Of a stretch of DNA of 64,000 nt, positions 54,306 through 62,950 are shown piece after piece. Positions within the stretch are counted from its first letter, which is position 1; each line of letters starts with the position of its first letter. Source of the stretch: Bacillus sp. SM2101 (GTDB lineage: Bacteria; Bacillota; Bacilli; Bacillales; SM2101); NCBI RefSeq assembly GCF_018588585.1, contig NZ_JAEUFG010000009.1, forward strand, positions 1 to 64,000. Reading direction: 5' to 3'. Below the pieces are notes generated by a model. The model was not told the DNA's origin, did no database searches, and saw nothing but the letters and a program-made list of their open reading frames with translations. A program made the translations under genes and the position numbers.

Positions 54306-54456
54306 AAGGTCTGCTTTTTAGTTTAGACAGTTTTTATACAAAAAAATAAACTCGTATACAACTAGGTTTCGTGGCATCTTTACTTTTATAAACGATGACT
54401 GTTGAGTAAAACGACGTTTTTATCTATATAGCAACAAAGTTTACGAAAAGAACCTT
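54306..54456 (+). repeat. MITE-like element copy, forward
   Basis: Interior CTCGTATACAACTAGGTTTC then GTGGCATCTTTACTTTTATA and right end GCAACAAAGTTTACGAAAAG then AACCTT match the family; the left end (AAGGTCTGCTTTTTAG) is diverged. 54457-54726 has no gene. Confidence 0.6.
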
Positions 54457-54726
54457 AGTTTATATAGAAATTTAAAACATTTATATGGCATATCGGTGAT
54501 ATAGAGCGTTTACAATATATGTTTGGTAGGATGTTGAAGCATTTGCTAGCAATTGTAAGAATCGCTCATATGAGTATTAATGATCGTATTCAATTCAATG
54601 AGGTTGCTAGTTAGGCGTGTAAATGGCGTTTTCTCAAACTTAAGTAGTTCTGTAGACTATTAACTGTATCTTTTGAAAGAGACCTAAAATAAACATTTTT
54701 AATAAAAACTGGAGTGGTAAGAGTAG

Positions 54727-55551
54727 ATGTTACAAAACGAAAAGGTTGCATTTTTAGGCGCTGGTTCAATGGCGGAAGCTATGATATCAGGGCTGATTTA
54801 TACAAAGAAGATTCCAAATAACCATATCATTGTAAGTAATAAAAGTAATATGGAAAGACTACGCACACTTGAGGATAGATACGGGATTCGTGGAGATACA
54901 AAGGGTGATATCAATTTTTCTGAAATAGATTTTTTTGTTTTAGCTATGAAGCCAAAAGATGCGGAATCAGCTCTAACATTTTTAAAGAATAAAATAAAAC
55001 CGAATCAAGTTATTTTATCAGTAATGGCAGGTATCTCAACAGCTTTTATAGAGGAACGATTAAATGAAGGACAGCAAGTAATAAGAGTAATGCCAAATAC
55101 TTCTAGTATGGTAAGAGAATCGGCAACAGGGGTGTCTACTGGATCTAATGTTGAAATGGACAAAGTAATGATAGTAAAGCAAATATTAGAGTGCTTTGGT
55201 GAAGTTTACTTTATTGAGGAAGAGAAAATGGATCTATTTACTGGAATTGCCGGCAGTGGTCCAGCTTATTTTTACTATTTAATAGAACAAATTGAACGAG
55301 CAGCAGTTGACGGGGGTATAGAAGAAGAAACAGCAAGAAAAATTAGTGTTCAAACAATGCTAGGTGCTTCCAAAATGATTATGGAACGAGACGAATCTCC
55401 ATCAAAATTAAGAGAAAATGTAACATCTCCAAATGGAACAACACAAGCTGGGTTAGATGCGTTACAAAAATTTGGCGGGGGCAAGGCAATTAAGCAAGCA
55501 GTCAAAACAGCTGCAAAACGATCAAAGGAAATTAATAAAGAGTATCTATAA
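54727..55551 (+). CDS. Pyrroline-5-carboxylate reductase
   Basis: A 274-aa cytoplasmic enzyme making proline from pyrroline-5-carboxylate with NAD(P)H. The N-terminal Rossmann motif is VAFLGAGSMAEAMI (7-20). VLAMKPKDAESAL, VMPNTSSMVRESATGVSTG and the C-terminal signature VTSPNGTTQAGLDAL are intact. The ATG is preceded by CTGGAGTGG. Bacillus species often carry several P5C reductases (ProG, ProH, ProI); which one this is cannot be told. Monocistronic; 313 bp downstream contain only a short relic (MVRKLEKSDTDEYKKKWDEL, 55580-55663). Confidence 0.94.
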   Translation: MLQNEKVAFLGAGSMAEAMISGLIYTKKIPNNHIIVSNKSNMERLRTLEDRYGIRGDTKGDINFSEIDFFVLAMKPKDAESALTFLKNKIKPNQVILSVMAGISTAFIEERLNEGQQVIRVMPNTSSMVRESATGVSTGSNVEMDKVMIVKQILECFGEVYFIEEEKMDLFTGIAGSGPAYFYYLIEQIERAAVDGGIEEETARKISVQTMLGASKMIMERDESPSKLRENVTSPNGTTQAGLDALQKFGGGKAIKQAVKTAAKRSKEINKEYL

Positions 55552-55823
55552 ATGTAGGAGCAGTTCATCTTTTCATAAACATGGTTCGCAAATTAGAAAA
55601 AAGTGATACTGATGAATATAAAAAGAAATGGGATGAATTATCCGTCTCAGAAAAACGAGGATAAATTAGAGTATTAAGGGGTCTTATTATACCTTGTAAT
55701 CGCGTAATTGTATTGTGGAATATTGTGACTCTTATTAAGTAAACATATTAAAAACTGTGTTCAATGATAAAACATGAAAAAAGTATTGACGCATCATACA
55801 CCCAGTCAAGTTATGAATATAGA

Positions 55824-55832
55824 CATAAGATA
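55824..55832 (+). promoter_or_regulatory. Sporulation-type -10 CATAAGATA
   Basis: The same nine bases as at 44725-44733. Fits sigma-K CATANNNTA; no convincing -35 at 16-17 nt. Confidence 0.4.
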
Positions 55833-55864
55833 TCATATTAATCTGTGAATTTGGAGGTTAAATG

Positions 55865-56266
55865 ATGAGTCAATATAAGAAAGTTAGTTCTTGTTGTGGA
55901 AGTTCGATTCAAAAAGAAAATAAGTGTGATTGTCCGTGTCAGTTAATCGTGGAAGATGCTGTTATAATGTACATGCTGCAACAAGGGCAAACAGCTCAAA
56001 TTTACGATGGTAGGGCGGTAGACCTTCATGGTGAAGTCTGTTTCAATTTGGTGGGCAATGTAGTACAAGGAGGAGAATTAGACGTAAATTTTACTACAAA
56101 CGGTATAGTACAAACCGTAACGCTAGATACAGTTAGTTTTAACAAACTTTTTTCCTTTGAAAACGTAACGAAAGTAGAAGCGACATGTCAAGTACAAGGG
56201 CCAGATGGTATGTGTATGGGGCAATTGATTATTGATGGGATGACAGTTCCTTGTAAAACACATTAA
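55865..56266 (+). CDS. DUF3992/Ena-like endospore-appendage-type protein (133 aa)
   Basis: A Cys-rich head (CCGSSIQKENKCDCPCQL) is followed by a beta-sandwich-like body: GEVCFNLVGNVVQGGELDVN, TTNGIVQTVTLDTVSFNKLF, NVTKVEATCQ, MGQLIIDGMTVPC. This order (Cys pairs, then ..DVNFxxNGxxVxTVTL..SFxxxFxxxxVTxI/V) is that of S-type endospore appendage subunits, where N-terminal Cys link neighbouring subunits. No signal peptide, as in Ena. ATG 55865 has the better spacing to GGAGG; ATG 55862 is adjacent. A sigma-K-like -10 lies upstream. Identity is by pattern only. Confidence 0.68.
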   Translation: MSQYKKVSSCCGSSIQKENKCDCPCQLIVEDAVIMYMLQQGQTAQIYDGRAVDLHGEVCFNLVGNVVQGGELDVNFTTNGIVQTVTLDTVSFNKLFSFENVTKVEATCQVQGPDGMCMGQLIIDGMTVPCKTH

Positions 56267-56303
56267 CTTACAATTTTATTCAACACAATGATTATTGAGA
56301 AGA

Positions 56304-56348
56304 ATAGTTCCTGTTTTTCAGAAATGAATAATTGGAACTATGTTTTAC
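56304..56348 (+). terminator. Terminator after the Ena-like gene
   Basis: ATAGTTCC / GGAACTAT arms with a 22-nt loop, followed by GTTTTACTTTTTA. Confidence 0.5.
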
Positions 56349-56555
56349 TTTTTATAGATTGTTTGCTTTCGAAATTGGGAATGCTGTAACAAATTAAGAG
56401 GAGAAATTGGGCCTTCCGGTGGTAAAGGAAAGTAGTTATGAATTAAACGAGTAGAACAAGTGCTTATTCATTGTGTCAAAAATCGAGCCATTATACAGTT
56501 GAGATGCTAAGGAGTGCTTAAAAAATACCTCAAATATAAATAATGATACGAAAAT

Positions 56556-56987
56556 TTATTTTGTATCTTTTATTAATGAGTAAAACCTGATTACTTCATC
56601 TACTCCCCAAAAACATATAGAAGTGACTAACGAGGGGAATAAAAACACTTCATACTTTCGCCAGAATTGGATGAAATCCCATATTAACATTTCAGTTTCA
56701 AATATTAGCCCAGCGATAAATACAAATCCGAAACCAAAGACAACGTGGATAACAAGAGCCCAAAATATTCGTTTGTTATTTGTAAATTGTTTAGTTAATT
56801 TTTCTGACAAAAATGATACAGGAAGCCCATAAATTAATATTACAGGAATTGCAATTAAACTAATCCAAAGCGCTAATGGAAAAAAAGCTATCAGTTCTTC
56901 TCCATCTGTGAATACAAACCAAAAAGCGATAAGTGAAATAGATAACAAAGAAGCAAAAATCAATGTTAAAATTTTTCTTTTTAGCAT
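56556..56987 (-). CDS. Integral membrane protein (143 aa)
   Basis: Four predicted membrane helices: ILTLIFASLLSISLIAFWFV, FFPLALWISLIAIPVILIYG, IFWALVIHVVFGFGFVFIAG and VFLFPSLVTSICFWGVDEVI. AAGGAG precedes the ATG. No functional motif is seen, and the family is not recognised. A weak hairpin GATAC/GTATC overlaps the stop. Monocistronic. Confidence 0.75.
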   Translation of the reverse strand: MLKRKILTLIFASLLSISLIAFWFVFTDGEELIAFFPLALWISLIAIPVILIYGLPVSFLSEKLTKQFTNNKRIFWALVIHVVFGFGFVFIAGLIFETEMLIWDFIQFWRKYEVFLFPSLVTSICFWGVDEVIRFYSLIKDTK

Positions 56988-57048
56988 ATCAACGCACTCC
57001 TTGATATTGTTTTACCAAATTATATAAAATAGAGAACTTACATAAAAA

Positions 57049-57075
57049 TAACAATCTTATCGAAAAGAGTCTTAA
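57049..57075 (+). repeat. End fragment of the MITE-like family
   Basis: TAACAATCTTATCGAAAAGA followed by GTCTTA, a one-ended diverged match. Confidence 0.3.
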
Positions 57076-57138
57076 AGAAAACAATTAACTATTTCCTAAT
57101 ATTTTGAGTAAAAGGTTATTACAAATTGAGTACCCCAA

Positions 57139-57180
57139 AACACAAGTTGAGTTCTGTTTATTAATTAAATGCTATTCAAC
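57139..57180 (+). repeat. Short dispersed repeat AACACAAGTT..
   Basis: AACACAAGTTGAGTTCTGTT then TATTAATTAAATGCTATTCA. Shared with 41974-42009 (first 25 nt) and 50258-50292. Confidence 0.5.
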
Positions 57181-57310
57181 AAACAAGCGCTATTTTCTGA
57201 TTAACATAATTTTAACAACTTTATGATTCTATTTCTATAATCTTGATCATTCCTATAATGAAACAACTATCGATCTCACCCTTAAATTAGGACGAGGTTA
57301 TACGAATTTG

Positions 57311-57490
57311 AGGACTAGAAATAAAACGACTATATTACAACGATTGTTGCTATTGTTACCAAATATCAGTGTTAGAAATAGTATTTAAATCTTCGTTTTG
57401 CATTGTACATAAGAGAAAAATGCCCTCATATAGTTGTGTACGTTTAGTACCTATTTGGGAACAACAATCGAATACGAAAACAGTTATTAG
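57311..57490 (-). repeat. MITE-like element copy, reverse, diverged
   Basis: CGATTGTTGCTATTGTTACC near the left and GAACAACAATCGAATACGAA then AACAGTTATTAG at the right match the reverse complement of the copy at 52668; AAAAATGCCCTCATATAGTT and GTGTACG is the shared interior. Confidence 0.5.
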
Positions 57491-57690
57491 AAACAACAAG
57501 GTTAAATTAGTAATAATAATAAATTAATGAGAGATGTAGAATTATAGACATGAACTTTATTAAAATTGTTTTTTCTAGTACATATAGCCATTAACTTGCT
57601 ATGATCATACGATACAGATATGAAGACCTAGCATTATCCATGATACAGATGAATATATGTTGTTCATTGATTAATAATGAATTTCATTAT

Positions 57691-57735
57691 TGACAAATGG
57701 GCATATCTTTTGATAAAGTTTCCTTAGGGAAAAAC
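57691..57735 (+). promoter_or_regulatory. mntABCD promoter with MntR-like box
   Basis: TTGACA (57691-57696), an 18-nt spacer and TAAAGT (57715-57720). The sequence AGTTTCCTTAGGGAAAAA (57718-57735) differs at two positions from the reverse complement of the B. subtilis MntR box (TTTGCCTTAAGGAAACT) and overlaps the -10. Binding of Mn-loaded MntR would block transcription. Confidence 0.7.
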
Positions 57736-57903
57736 AATTGTCTTTGACTATTTAATTGGCGGTAATGAAAAATGTATTTCAAACTTCCTATATTATTGGC
57801 ATAATATACAAAAGTAGCTAATGAACATTATTTTTTTGTTCAAAAGTTGCACTAGTCCAATAAAATAGCGTTAATCAAAAACAGATAAAGCGGAGGGTTT
57901 AAT

Positions 57904-58839
57904 ATGAAGAAAAAACTAATGTTATTGCTTACTAGTTTGTTAACTGTTATCATCTTAGCTACTGGATGTAGTGATGATACATCACAAACTAATAAATCAG
58001 ATAGCCTTATTACGGTTACGACGACAATCGGTCAAATCGCAGATATTGTTGAAAATGTAGGCGGTGAGTATGTGGAAGTAACACCACTTATGGGGCCTGG
58101 GATAGATCCCCATTTATTTCAAGCTTCTCAAGGGGATATTAAAAAATTAAGTGAAGCAGATATTATTTTTTATAACGGACTACATTTAGAAGGGAAAATG
58201 AACGAAATATTTGAAAAAATGAGAGCTGAAAAGCCTACGTATGCTGTAAGTGAGACAGTTCCTGAAGATATGCTGTTAGCAAAACCTGGAGATACAAAAG
58301 CTATAGACCCGCATGTTTGGTTTGATACTGACCTTTGGGCATATTCTGTAAAAGCCGTTAGTGAGGGGTTAGCTCAATTGGACCCTGAGCATGCTGATAC
58401 TTATCATGCCAATGCTGAAAAGTATATTGACACTTTAAAAGAAATAAGGGTATACGCTGAAGAACAGCTCGCTCAAATACCTGAAGAAAGTCGTGTTCTC
58501 GTTACAGCTCATGATGCATTTGGCTATTTCGGCGATGCATATGGTATTGAGGTAATGGGTTTACAAGGGTTAAGTACTGATTCAGAGTATGGTCTAAAAG
58601 ATGTTCAAAATTTAGTAGATTTATTAGTTGATAGAAAAATTAAAGCAGTATTTATTGAGAGTAGTATTTCTGAAAAATCAATTAATGCTGTCGTTGAAGG
58701 TGCAAAAGAACAAGAACATGAAGTAATGATTGGGGGATCATTGTATTCAGATGCAATGGGGGAACAAGGAACTGAAGAAGGTACGTATGAAGGAATGTAT
58801 ATGCATAATATTGATACGATTGTTTCAGCGTTGAAATAA
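57904..58839 (+). CDS. Manganese ABC transporter, substrate-binding lipoprotein
   Basis: A 311-aa lipoprotein of the cluster A-I metal-binding family. Lipobox ILATGC with Cys22. Metal ligands by position: H70 (GIDPHLFQ), H137 (IDPHVWFD), H203 (TAHDAFGYFG) and D283 (YSDAMG). The third ligand is His as in TroA, whereas PsaA has Glu, so Zn cannot be excluded. The MntR-like box upstream and the order mntA-B-C-D favour Mn. GGAGGGT precedes the ATG. The ATPase gene follows after 17 nt. Confidence 0.94.
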   Translation: MKKKLMLLLTSLLTVIILATGCSDDTSQTNKSDSLITVTTTIGQIADIVENVGGEYVEVTPLMGPGIDPHLFQASQGDIKKLSEADIIFYNGLHLEGKMNEIFEKMRAEKPTYAVSETVPEDMLLAKPGDTKAIDPHVWFDTDLWAYSVKAVSEGLAQLDPEHADTYHANAEKYIDTLKEIRVYAEEQLAQIPEESRVLVTAHDAFGYFGDAYGIEVMGLQGLSTDSEYGLKDVQNLVDLLVDRKIKAVFIESSISEKSINAVVEGAKEQEHEVMIGGSLYSDAMGEQGTEEGTYEGMYMHNIDTIVSALK

Positions 58840-58856
58840 TGTGTAAAGGAGTATAA

Positions 58857-59606
58857 ATGATGAATCCAGTACAAGTAGAAAATGTCACAGTTGCATATCA
58901 TCGCAAGCCCGTATTACAAGAAGTGAGCTTCACTGTTCCAGAGGGAAAGCTTATAGGTGTAATCGGTCCTAATGGAGCTGGGAAGTCGACGTTGATTAAA
59001 GCAATACTGGGGTTAATTCCTAAGGCAAGTGGAGATGTTCAAATTTATAAAAAGCCGTATAAAGCTCAACGAAAGCTTGTAGGGTACGTACCACAAAGAG
59101 GCTCTGTTGATTGGGATTTCCCAACCAATGCATTAGATGTAGTTTTAATGGGGAGATACGGTCACGTTGGATGGTTTCGCAGGCCGCATAAGAGGGATGT
59201 AGAGTTTGCTCTTTCTTGTCTAGATAAAGTTGGGATGAAGGAATTTGCTAATAGACAAATTAGTCAGTTATCAGGTGGACAACAGCAACGTGTGTTTCTT
59301 GCAAGAGCTTTGGCACAAGATGCAACAGTCTATTTTATGGATGAACCTTTTGTTGGAGTCGATGCAGCTACTGAAAAAGCAATCATTGCTTTATTGACAG
59401 AATTAAAATCACAAGGAAAAACAGTGCTCGTTGTACATCATGATTTACAAACAGTAAAGGAATATTTTGATTGGGTGCTGCTTTTAAACATGAGGAAAAT
59501 CGCAATTGGTCCTACAGAAGAAGTATTTACAATTGATAATTTACAAAAAACATATGGTGGACGATTGGCATTTCTTGAACACGGAAATGCATTAGTTGAA
59601 CAATAG
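58857..59606 (+). CDS. Manganese ABC transporter, ATP-binding protein
   Basis: A 249-aa ABC ATPase. Walker [10 protein letters not shown] (40-48), Q-loop YVPQRGS, signature [17 protein letters not shown], Walker [13 protein letters not shown] and the H-loop VVHHDL are complete. [16 protein letters not shown] is characteristic of metal-uptake (MntB/ZnuC-like) ATPases. AAAGGAG lies before the ATG. Second gene of the mnt operon; it powers the permeases encoded next. Confidence 0.95.
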   Translation: MMNPVQVENVTVAYHRKPVLQEVSFTVPEGKLIGVIGPNGAGKSTLIKAILGLIPKASGDVQIYKKPYKAQRKLVGYVPQRGSVDWDFPTNALDVVLMGRYGHVGWFRRPHKRDVEFALSCLDKVGMKEFANRQISQLSGGQQQRVFLARALAQDATVYFMDEPFVGVDAATEKAIIALLTELKSQGKTVLVVHHDLQTVKEYFDWVLLLNMRKIAIGPTEEVFTIDNLQKTYGGRLAFLEHGNALVEQ

Positions 59607-59618
59607 GAGTGAAATATT

Positions 59619-61001
59619 ATGTGGGCTACACTCATTAGCACGTTATCAGATGCAAATACTCAATGGGTGTTAATAGGAACCGTTTTATTAGGGATAGCTA
59701 GCGGTGTGTTAGGGAGCTTTGCATTACTTCGAAAGCAGAGCTTACTAGGGGATGCGATGGCACATGCTGCTTTACCTGGGATATGTATAGCTTTTTTACT
59801 TTACGGTTCAAAGTCAATTGTGTTATTTCTAATTGGTGCAGCAATTTCAGGCTTAATAGCAACTTATTTTATACAGTCTATTATATCCTTTTCGAGAATT
59901 AAGGAAGATACGGCGATTGGCTTAATTCTATCTGTGTTTTTTGGTTTTGGAATTGTCTTATTAACATTTATTGCACAAAACAGTTCGGGGAATCAAAGCG
60001 GTTTAGACGACTTTATCTTTGGGCAGGCTGCATCGCTAATAGGTACGGATGTAAAAGTTATATCTGGTGTAGCTATAACGATGCTCGTTATTACATTACT
60101 ATTGTTTAAAGAATTTAAGCTTCTAACATTTGACCCTCAGTTTGCAAAGGGGATTGGATTACCAACAGGTGTTTTAAATGCATTACTCATGGTACTAATA
60201 GTTGGGGCAGTTGTCATTGGTTTACAAGCAGTTGGAGTTGTCCTCATGGCAGCTATGCTTATTACACCTGCCATAGCTGCGCGTTATTGGACAGAGAGGC
60301 TTGATTACATGGTCATTATTTCTGGAGCAATAGGTGCAGTTTCAGGTATATTAGGTACTTTAATTAGTACGACAACAACAGGTATGCCTACAGGTCCGTT
60401 AATTATCGTCGCGGCAACTATCATCTTTCTTGTTTCAATGATTTTTGCACCAAATCGCGGCTTATTAATGAAAGGAATTCGTTTGCTAAAGCTTAGAAAA
60501 CTCGTAGCGAAGGAAAATATATTACTATCTTTATATGATTTTGCTGAAGAAATGATTAATACTGACAATAGGCATTATCTCCGTGCAATTGATGAAAGAG
60601 AGATTAACCAAAAACGGCCTCTATCGAGTCGACAGTTAAACAAAGTATTATTACAATTTTCAAAAGAAGGTATTGTGAAAAAAGAACCTAATCTTTCATG
60701 GCATTTAACCGAAAAAGGTTTATATGAAGCTTATAATGTAGTTTTGAAACATAGATTAATGGAAATTTATTTAATGCACGAAATGAAATTTGCAGCATTT
60801 CATGTAAAGCATGATAATCATTCATCAATATTAGATTTACCGAAAAATGTAGTTGACGAGTTGAAGAAATTATTAATTCAATACGGAAGGCAACCAAAGC
60901 TAGTGCCTAGTTCGGAAGGCAGCTTACACACTGTTTTTAGCCCTACATCAACTGAAACGCATCGACAAAAGGTAAAAGGACATGGAGGGGCAAGCTCATG
61001 A
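59619..61001 (+). CDS. Manganese ABC transporter permease with C-terminal DtxR-like HTH domain
   Basis: A 460-aa protein. Residues 1-285 form an ABC-3 family permease with about eight membrane helices (GSFALLRKQSLLGDAMAHAA is the family loop that contacts the ATPase). Residues about 310-460 are cytoplasmic and contain a winged-helix of the DtxR/MntR type (RPLSSRQLNKVLLQFSKEGI, LTEKGLYEAYNVVLKHRLME, HVKHDNHSSI). B. subtilis MntC has a similar extended form. The added domain may sense metal on the inside. It overlaps mntD by 4 nt. Confidence 0.94.
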   Translation: MWATLISTLSDANTQWVLIGTVLLGIASGVLGSFALLRKQSLLGDAMAHAALPGICIAFLLYGSKSIVLFLIGAAISGLIATYFIQSIISFSRIKEDTAIGLILSVFFGFGIVLLTFIAQNSSGNQSGLDDFIFGQAASLIGTDVKVISGVAITMLVITLLLFKEFKLLTFDPQFAKGIGLPTGVLNALLMVLIVGAVVIGLQAVGVVLMAAMLITPAIAARYWTERLDYMVIISGAIGAVSGILGTLISTTTTGMPTGPLIIVAATIIFLVSMIFAPNRGLLMKGIRLLKLRKLVAKENILLSLYDFAEEMINTDNRHYLRAIDEREINQKRPLSSRQLNKVLLQFSKEGIVKKEPNLSWHLTEKGLYEAYNVVLKHRLMEIYLMHEMKFAAFHVKHDNHSSILDLPKNVVDELKKLLIQYGRQPKLVPSSEGSLHTVFSPTSTETHRQKVKGHGGASS

Positions 61002-61882
61002 GTTATGCAGCTTGGATTATAATTACTGGTTCACTTGTAGGTATTACTTGTGGCATGATCGGATGTTTTTTAATATTGCGTAAAATGGCTATGCTTGCAG
61101 ATGCAATTAGTCACACAGTTTTATTAGGGATTGTTGGAGCTTATTTAATAAGCAATAGCTTAGACGGAATAAACATGCTAATAGGGGCTGTTATAGTAGG
61201 CTTACTTACTGCTTTTTTTGTTCAACTTCTTGATTCAAGTGGAGTACAATCAGATGCAGCAATTGGTGTTGTTTTTACTTCGCTGTTTGCAGTCGGCGTC
61301 ATTCTACTCTCATTATACGCTGATAATGTCCATCTAGATGTTGATCATGCATTGATGGGTGAGATCACATTTATCCCATGGGATACAATTGAAATCGCGG
61401 GTTACAATTTAGGTCCAAAGGCAGTATGGATGTTAGGTTCTGTACTTGTCATAAACCTCATTTTGATTATTTTATTTTATAAGGAAATAAAAATAGCTTC
61501 CTTCGATCCAGAAATGGCGCTAGCATTAGGAATTCCAGTTATGTTTATACACTATTTACTTATGGGGATGGTATCGATTTCAACTGTTGCATCCTTCGAT
61601 AGTGTAGGGGCGATTCTTGTTGTTGCGATGCTCATCGTCCCTGGAGCAACAGCCTATTTATTAACAGAAAGGCTTAGTATCATGCTCGTCATAAGTGCAC
61701 TTATCGGAGTGTTAGCTGCTGTTCTTGGATACTATGCAGCCGTCTTATGGAATGTATCAATCGCTGGAGCAATGGCAACTTCTGCTGGGATCATCTTTGC
61801 TATCACATTTTTCTTATCACCCAAGCATGGTGTACTGTCCAGGTGGTTAGCGAGAAGAAAAGTAACCATTAAGGATTTTTGA
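60998..61882 (+). CDS. Manganese ABC transporter permease 2
   Basis: A 294-aa ABC-3 family permease with eight to nine helices; CFLILRKMAMLADAISHTVL is the loop motif that meets the ATPase, and GVQSDAAIGVVFTSLFAVGV is conserved. The ATGA overlap with mntC indicates coupled translation. Together with MntC it forms the heterodimeric channel. Last gene of the operon; a long terminator follows. Confidence 0.95.
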   Translation: MSYAAWIIITGSLVGITCGMIGCFLILRKMAMLADAISHTVLLGIVGAYLISNSLDGINMLIGAVIVGLLTAFFVQLLDSSGVQSDAAIGVVFTSLFAVGVILLSLYADNVHLDVDHALMGEITFIPWDTIEIAGYNLGPKAVWMLGSVLVINLILIILFYKEIKIASFDPEMALALGIPVMFIHYLLMGMVSISTVASFDSVGAILVVAMLIVPGATAYLLTERLSIMLVISALIGVLAAVLGYYAAVLWNVSIAGAMATSAGIIFAITFFLSPKHGVLSRWLARRKVTIKDF

Positions 61883-61885
61883 TAA

Positions 61886-61938
61886 AAGTGTCTCAAGCTT
61901 TCACTTTGCTAAGTGAAGGGTATGAGGCGCTTTTTTTA
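61886..61938 (+). terminator. Terminator of mntABCD
   Basis: Two-part stem: AGTGTCTCA with TGAGGCGCT outside, and TTTCACTT with AAGTGAAG inside, followed by TTTTTTTAT. Confidence 0.8.
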
Positions 61939-62123
61939 TAGAAAAGTATTGGTGAATTTTCTGCGAAGAACGTTACACGTGTTTTATAATAGGATGAAAA
62001 TACCTGTATATATTAAAGCATAAAATTGATGTGAAATAAATAGCCATATTAATAATAAGCATGGAATAGTACATTTAATAAAATGAATAACTTGATGTTA
62101 ATTTCTTAAGAGGTGATAGGCGT

Positions 62124-62768
62124 GTGAATGCTCGAAAAATCTTTGGAATATTACTAATTCTATCTTTAATGGCTGTAACTTCATGTTCAAAGAAAACAAC
62201 AATTGAGGAAAATATCGACTATGTCGCATATATTTCGAAAAAAGAAGATTCAGATTCATCTCATCAGAAAATCTTTAAGGAGCTAAATCTAGGTTGGTTA
62301 CTTGATTTTGAACTTGAACTTCCGTATGCAGATCAAAGCTGGGTTAATATTTGGCTTGAAGGATATGAGGATGGAGAAAAGATAAAAGCTTCTCCGTTAA
62401 TACAGTTATCCTATGGGAGGGCTCCACGTAATACTTCTACAGGCTCAATGGGGTTTGGTATGATTGAATCCGCAGACCAAGATTTGTTCTTTCTATATTC
62501 TCCAGCGACAATGCAGAGACCACAAGCCCTTGAAGTAAATGATTCATATTTTTCTAAAGGTGCTAGTCAATTCTATTATGCTTTTTTAGAAGATACGATT
62601 CGATTACAATCGGGCGAAACAAGAGTATTAGCATTCTTCCGGCATAATGATGAAACAATTTTACGCCCCTATGACTACTATACTCAGGCTGGAATTGACG
62701 AAATGATCCAAGAAGAGACTTTTGTCATGGTATTAAAAATTAAAGTAGAGAAAGGCATAGATAAGTAA
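62124..62768 (+). CDS. Lipoprotein of unknown function (214 aa)
   Basis: The GTG start follows AGAGGTGA. The signal peptide ends in the lipobox AVTSC (Cys21), so the protein is anchored outside the membrane. The mature part is soluble and mixed alpha/beta (FELELPYADQSWVNIWLEGY, SMGFGMIESADQDLFFLYSP, GETRVLAFFRHNDETILRPY). I do not recognise the family. Monocistronic, after mntABCD but separated by a terminator. Confidence 0.75.
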   Translation: MNARKIFGILLILSLMAVTSCSKKTTIEENIDYVAYISKKEDSDSSHQKIFKELNLGWLLDFELELPYADQSWVNIWLEGYEDGEKIKASPLIQLSYGRAPRNTSTGSMGFGMIESADQDLFFLYSPATMQRPQALEVNDSYFSKGASQFYYAFLEDTIRLQSGETRVLAFFRHNDETILRPYDYYTQAGIDEMIQEETFVMVLKIKVEKGIDK

Positions 62769-62842
62769 GAGGCTGTCCGATCGGACCTCTAAAAAATAAA
62801 GCATTTAATGAAAAATGTTATCTTTTTCATTAAATGCTTTTT
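62769..62842. terminator. Two hairpins; strong bidirectional terminator
   Basis: GTCCGA / TCGGAC lies just after the stop. Then AAAGCATTTAATGAAAA pairs with TTTTTCATTAAATGCTTTTT (62798-62842). It separates convergent genes. Confidence 0.85.
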
Positions 62843-62950
62843 CTGTGCAAACTGCTGCTTTCAGGAGGTTGTTGCTAATGCAACATTCCTTCACAAATTT
62901 ATGACCGAAATGTAGTTTGGACCTTTACAAGTTCATGTTTAATCATTTTC

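Noticed and set aside
54727-55551. ComER as an alternative for the P5C reductase
   Set aside because: The full VTSPNGTTQAGLDAL signature and normal length fit an active reductase; ComER is usually divergent from comE genes, which are absent here.
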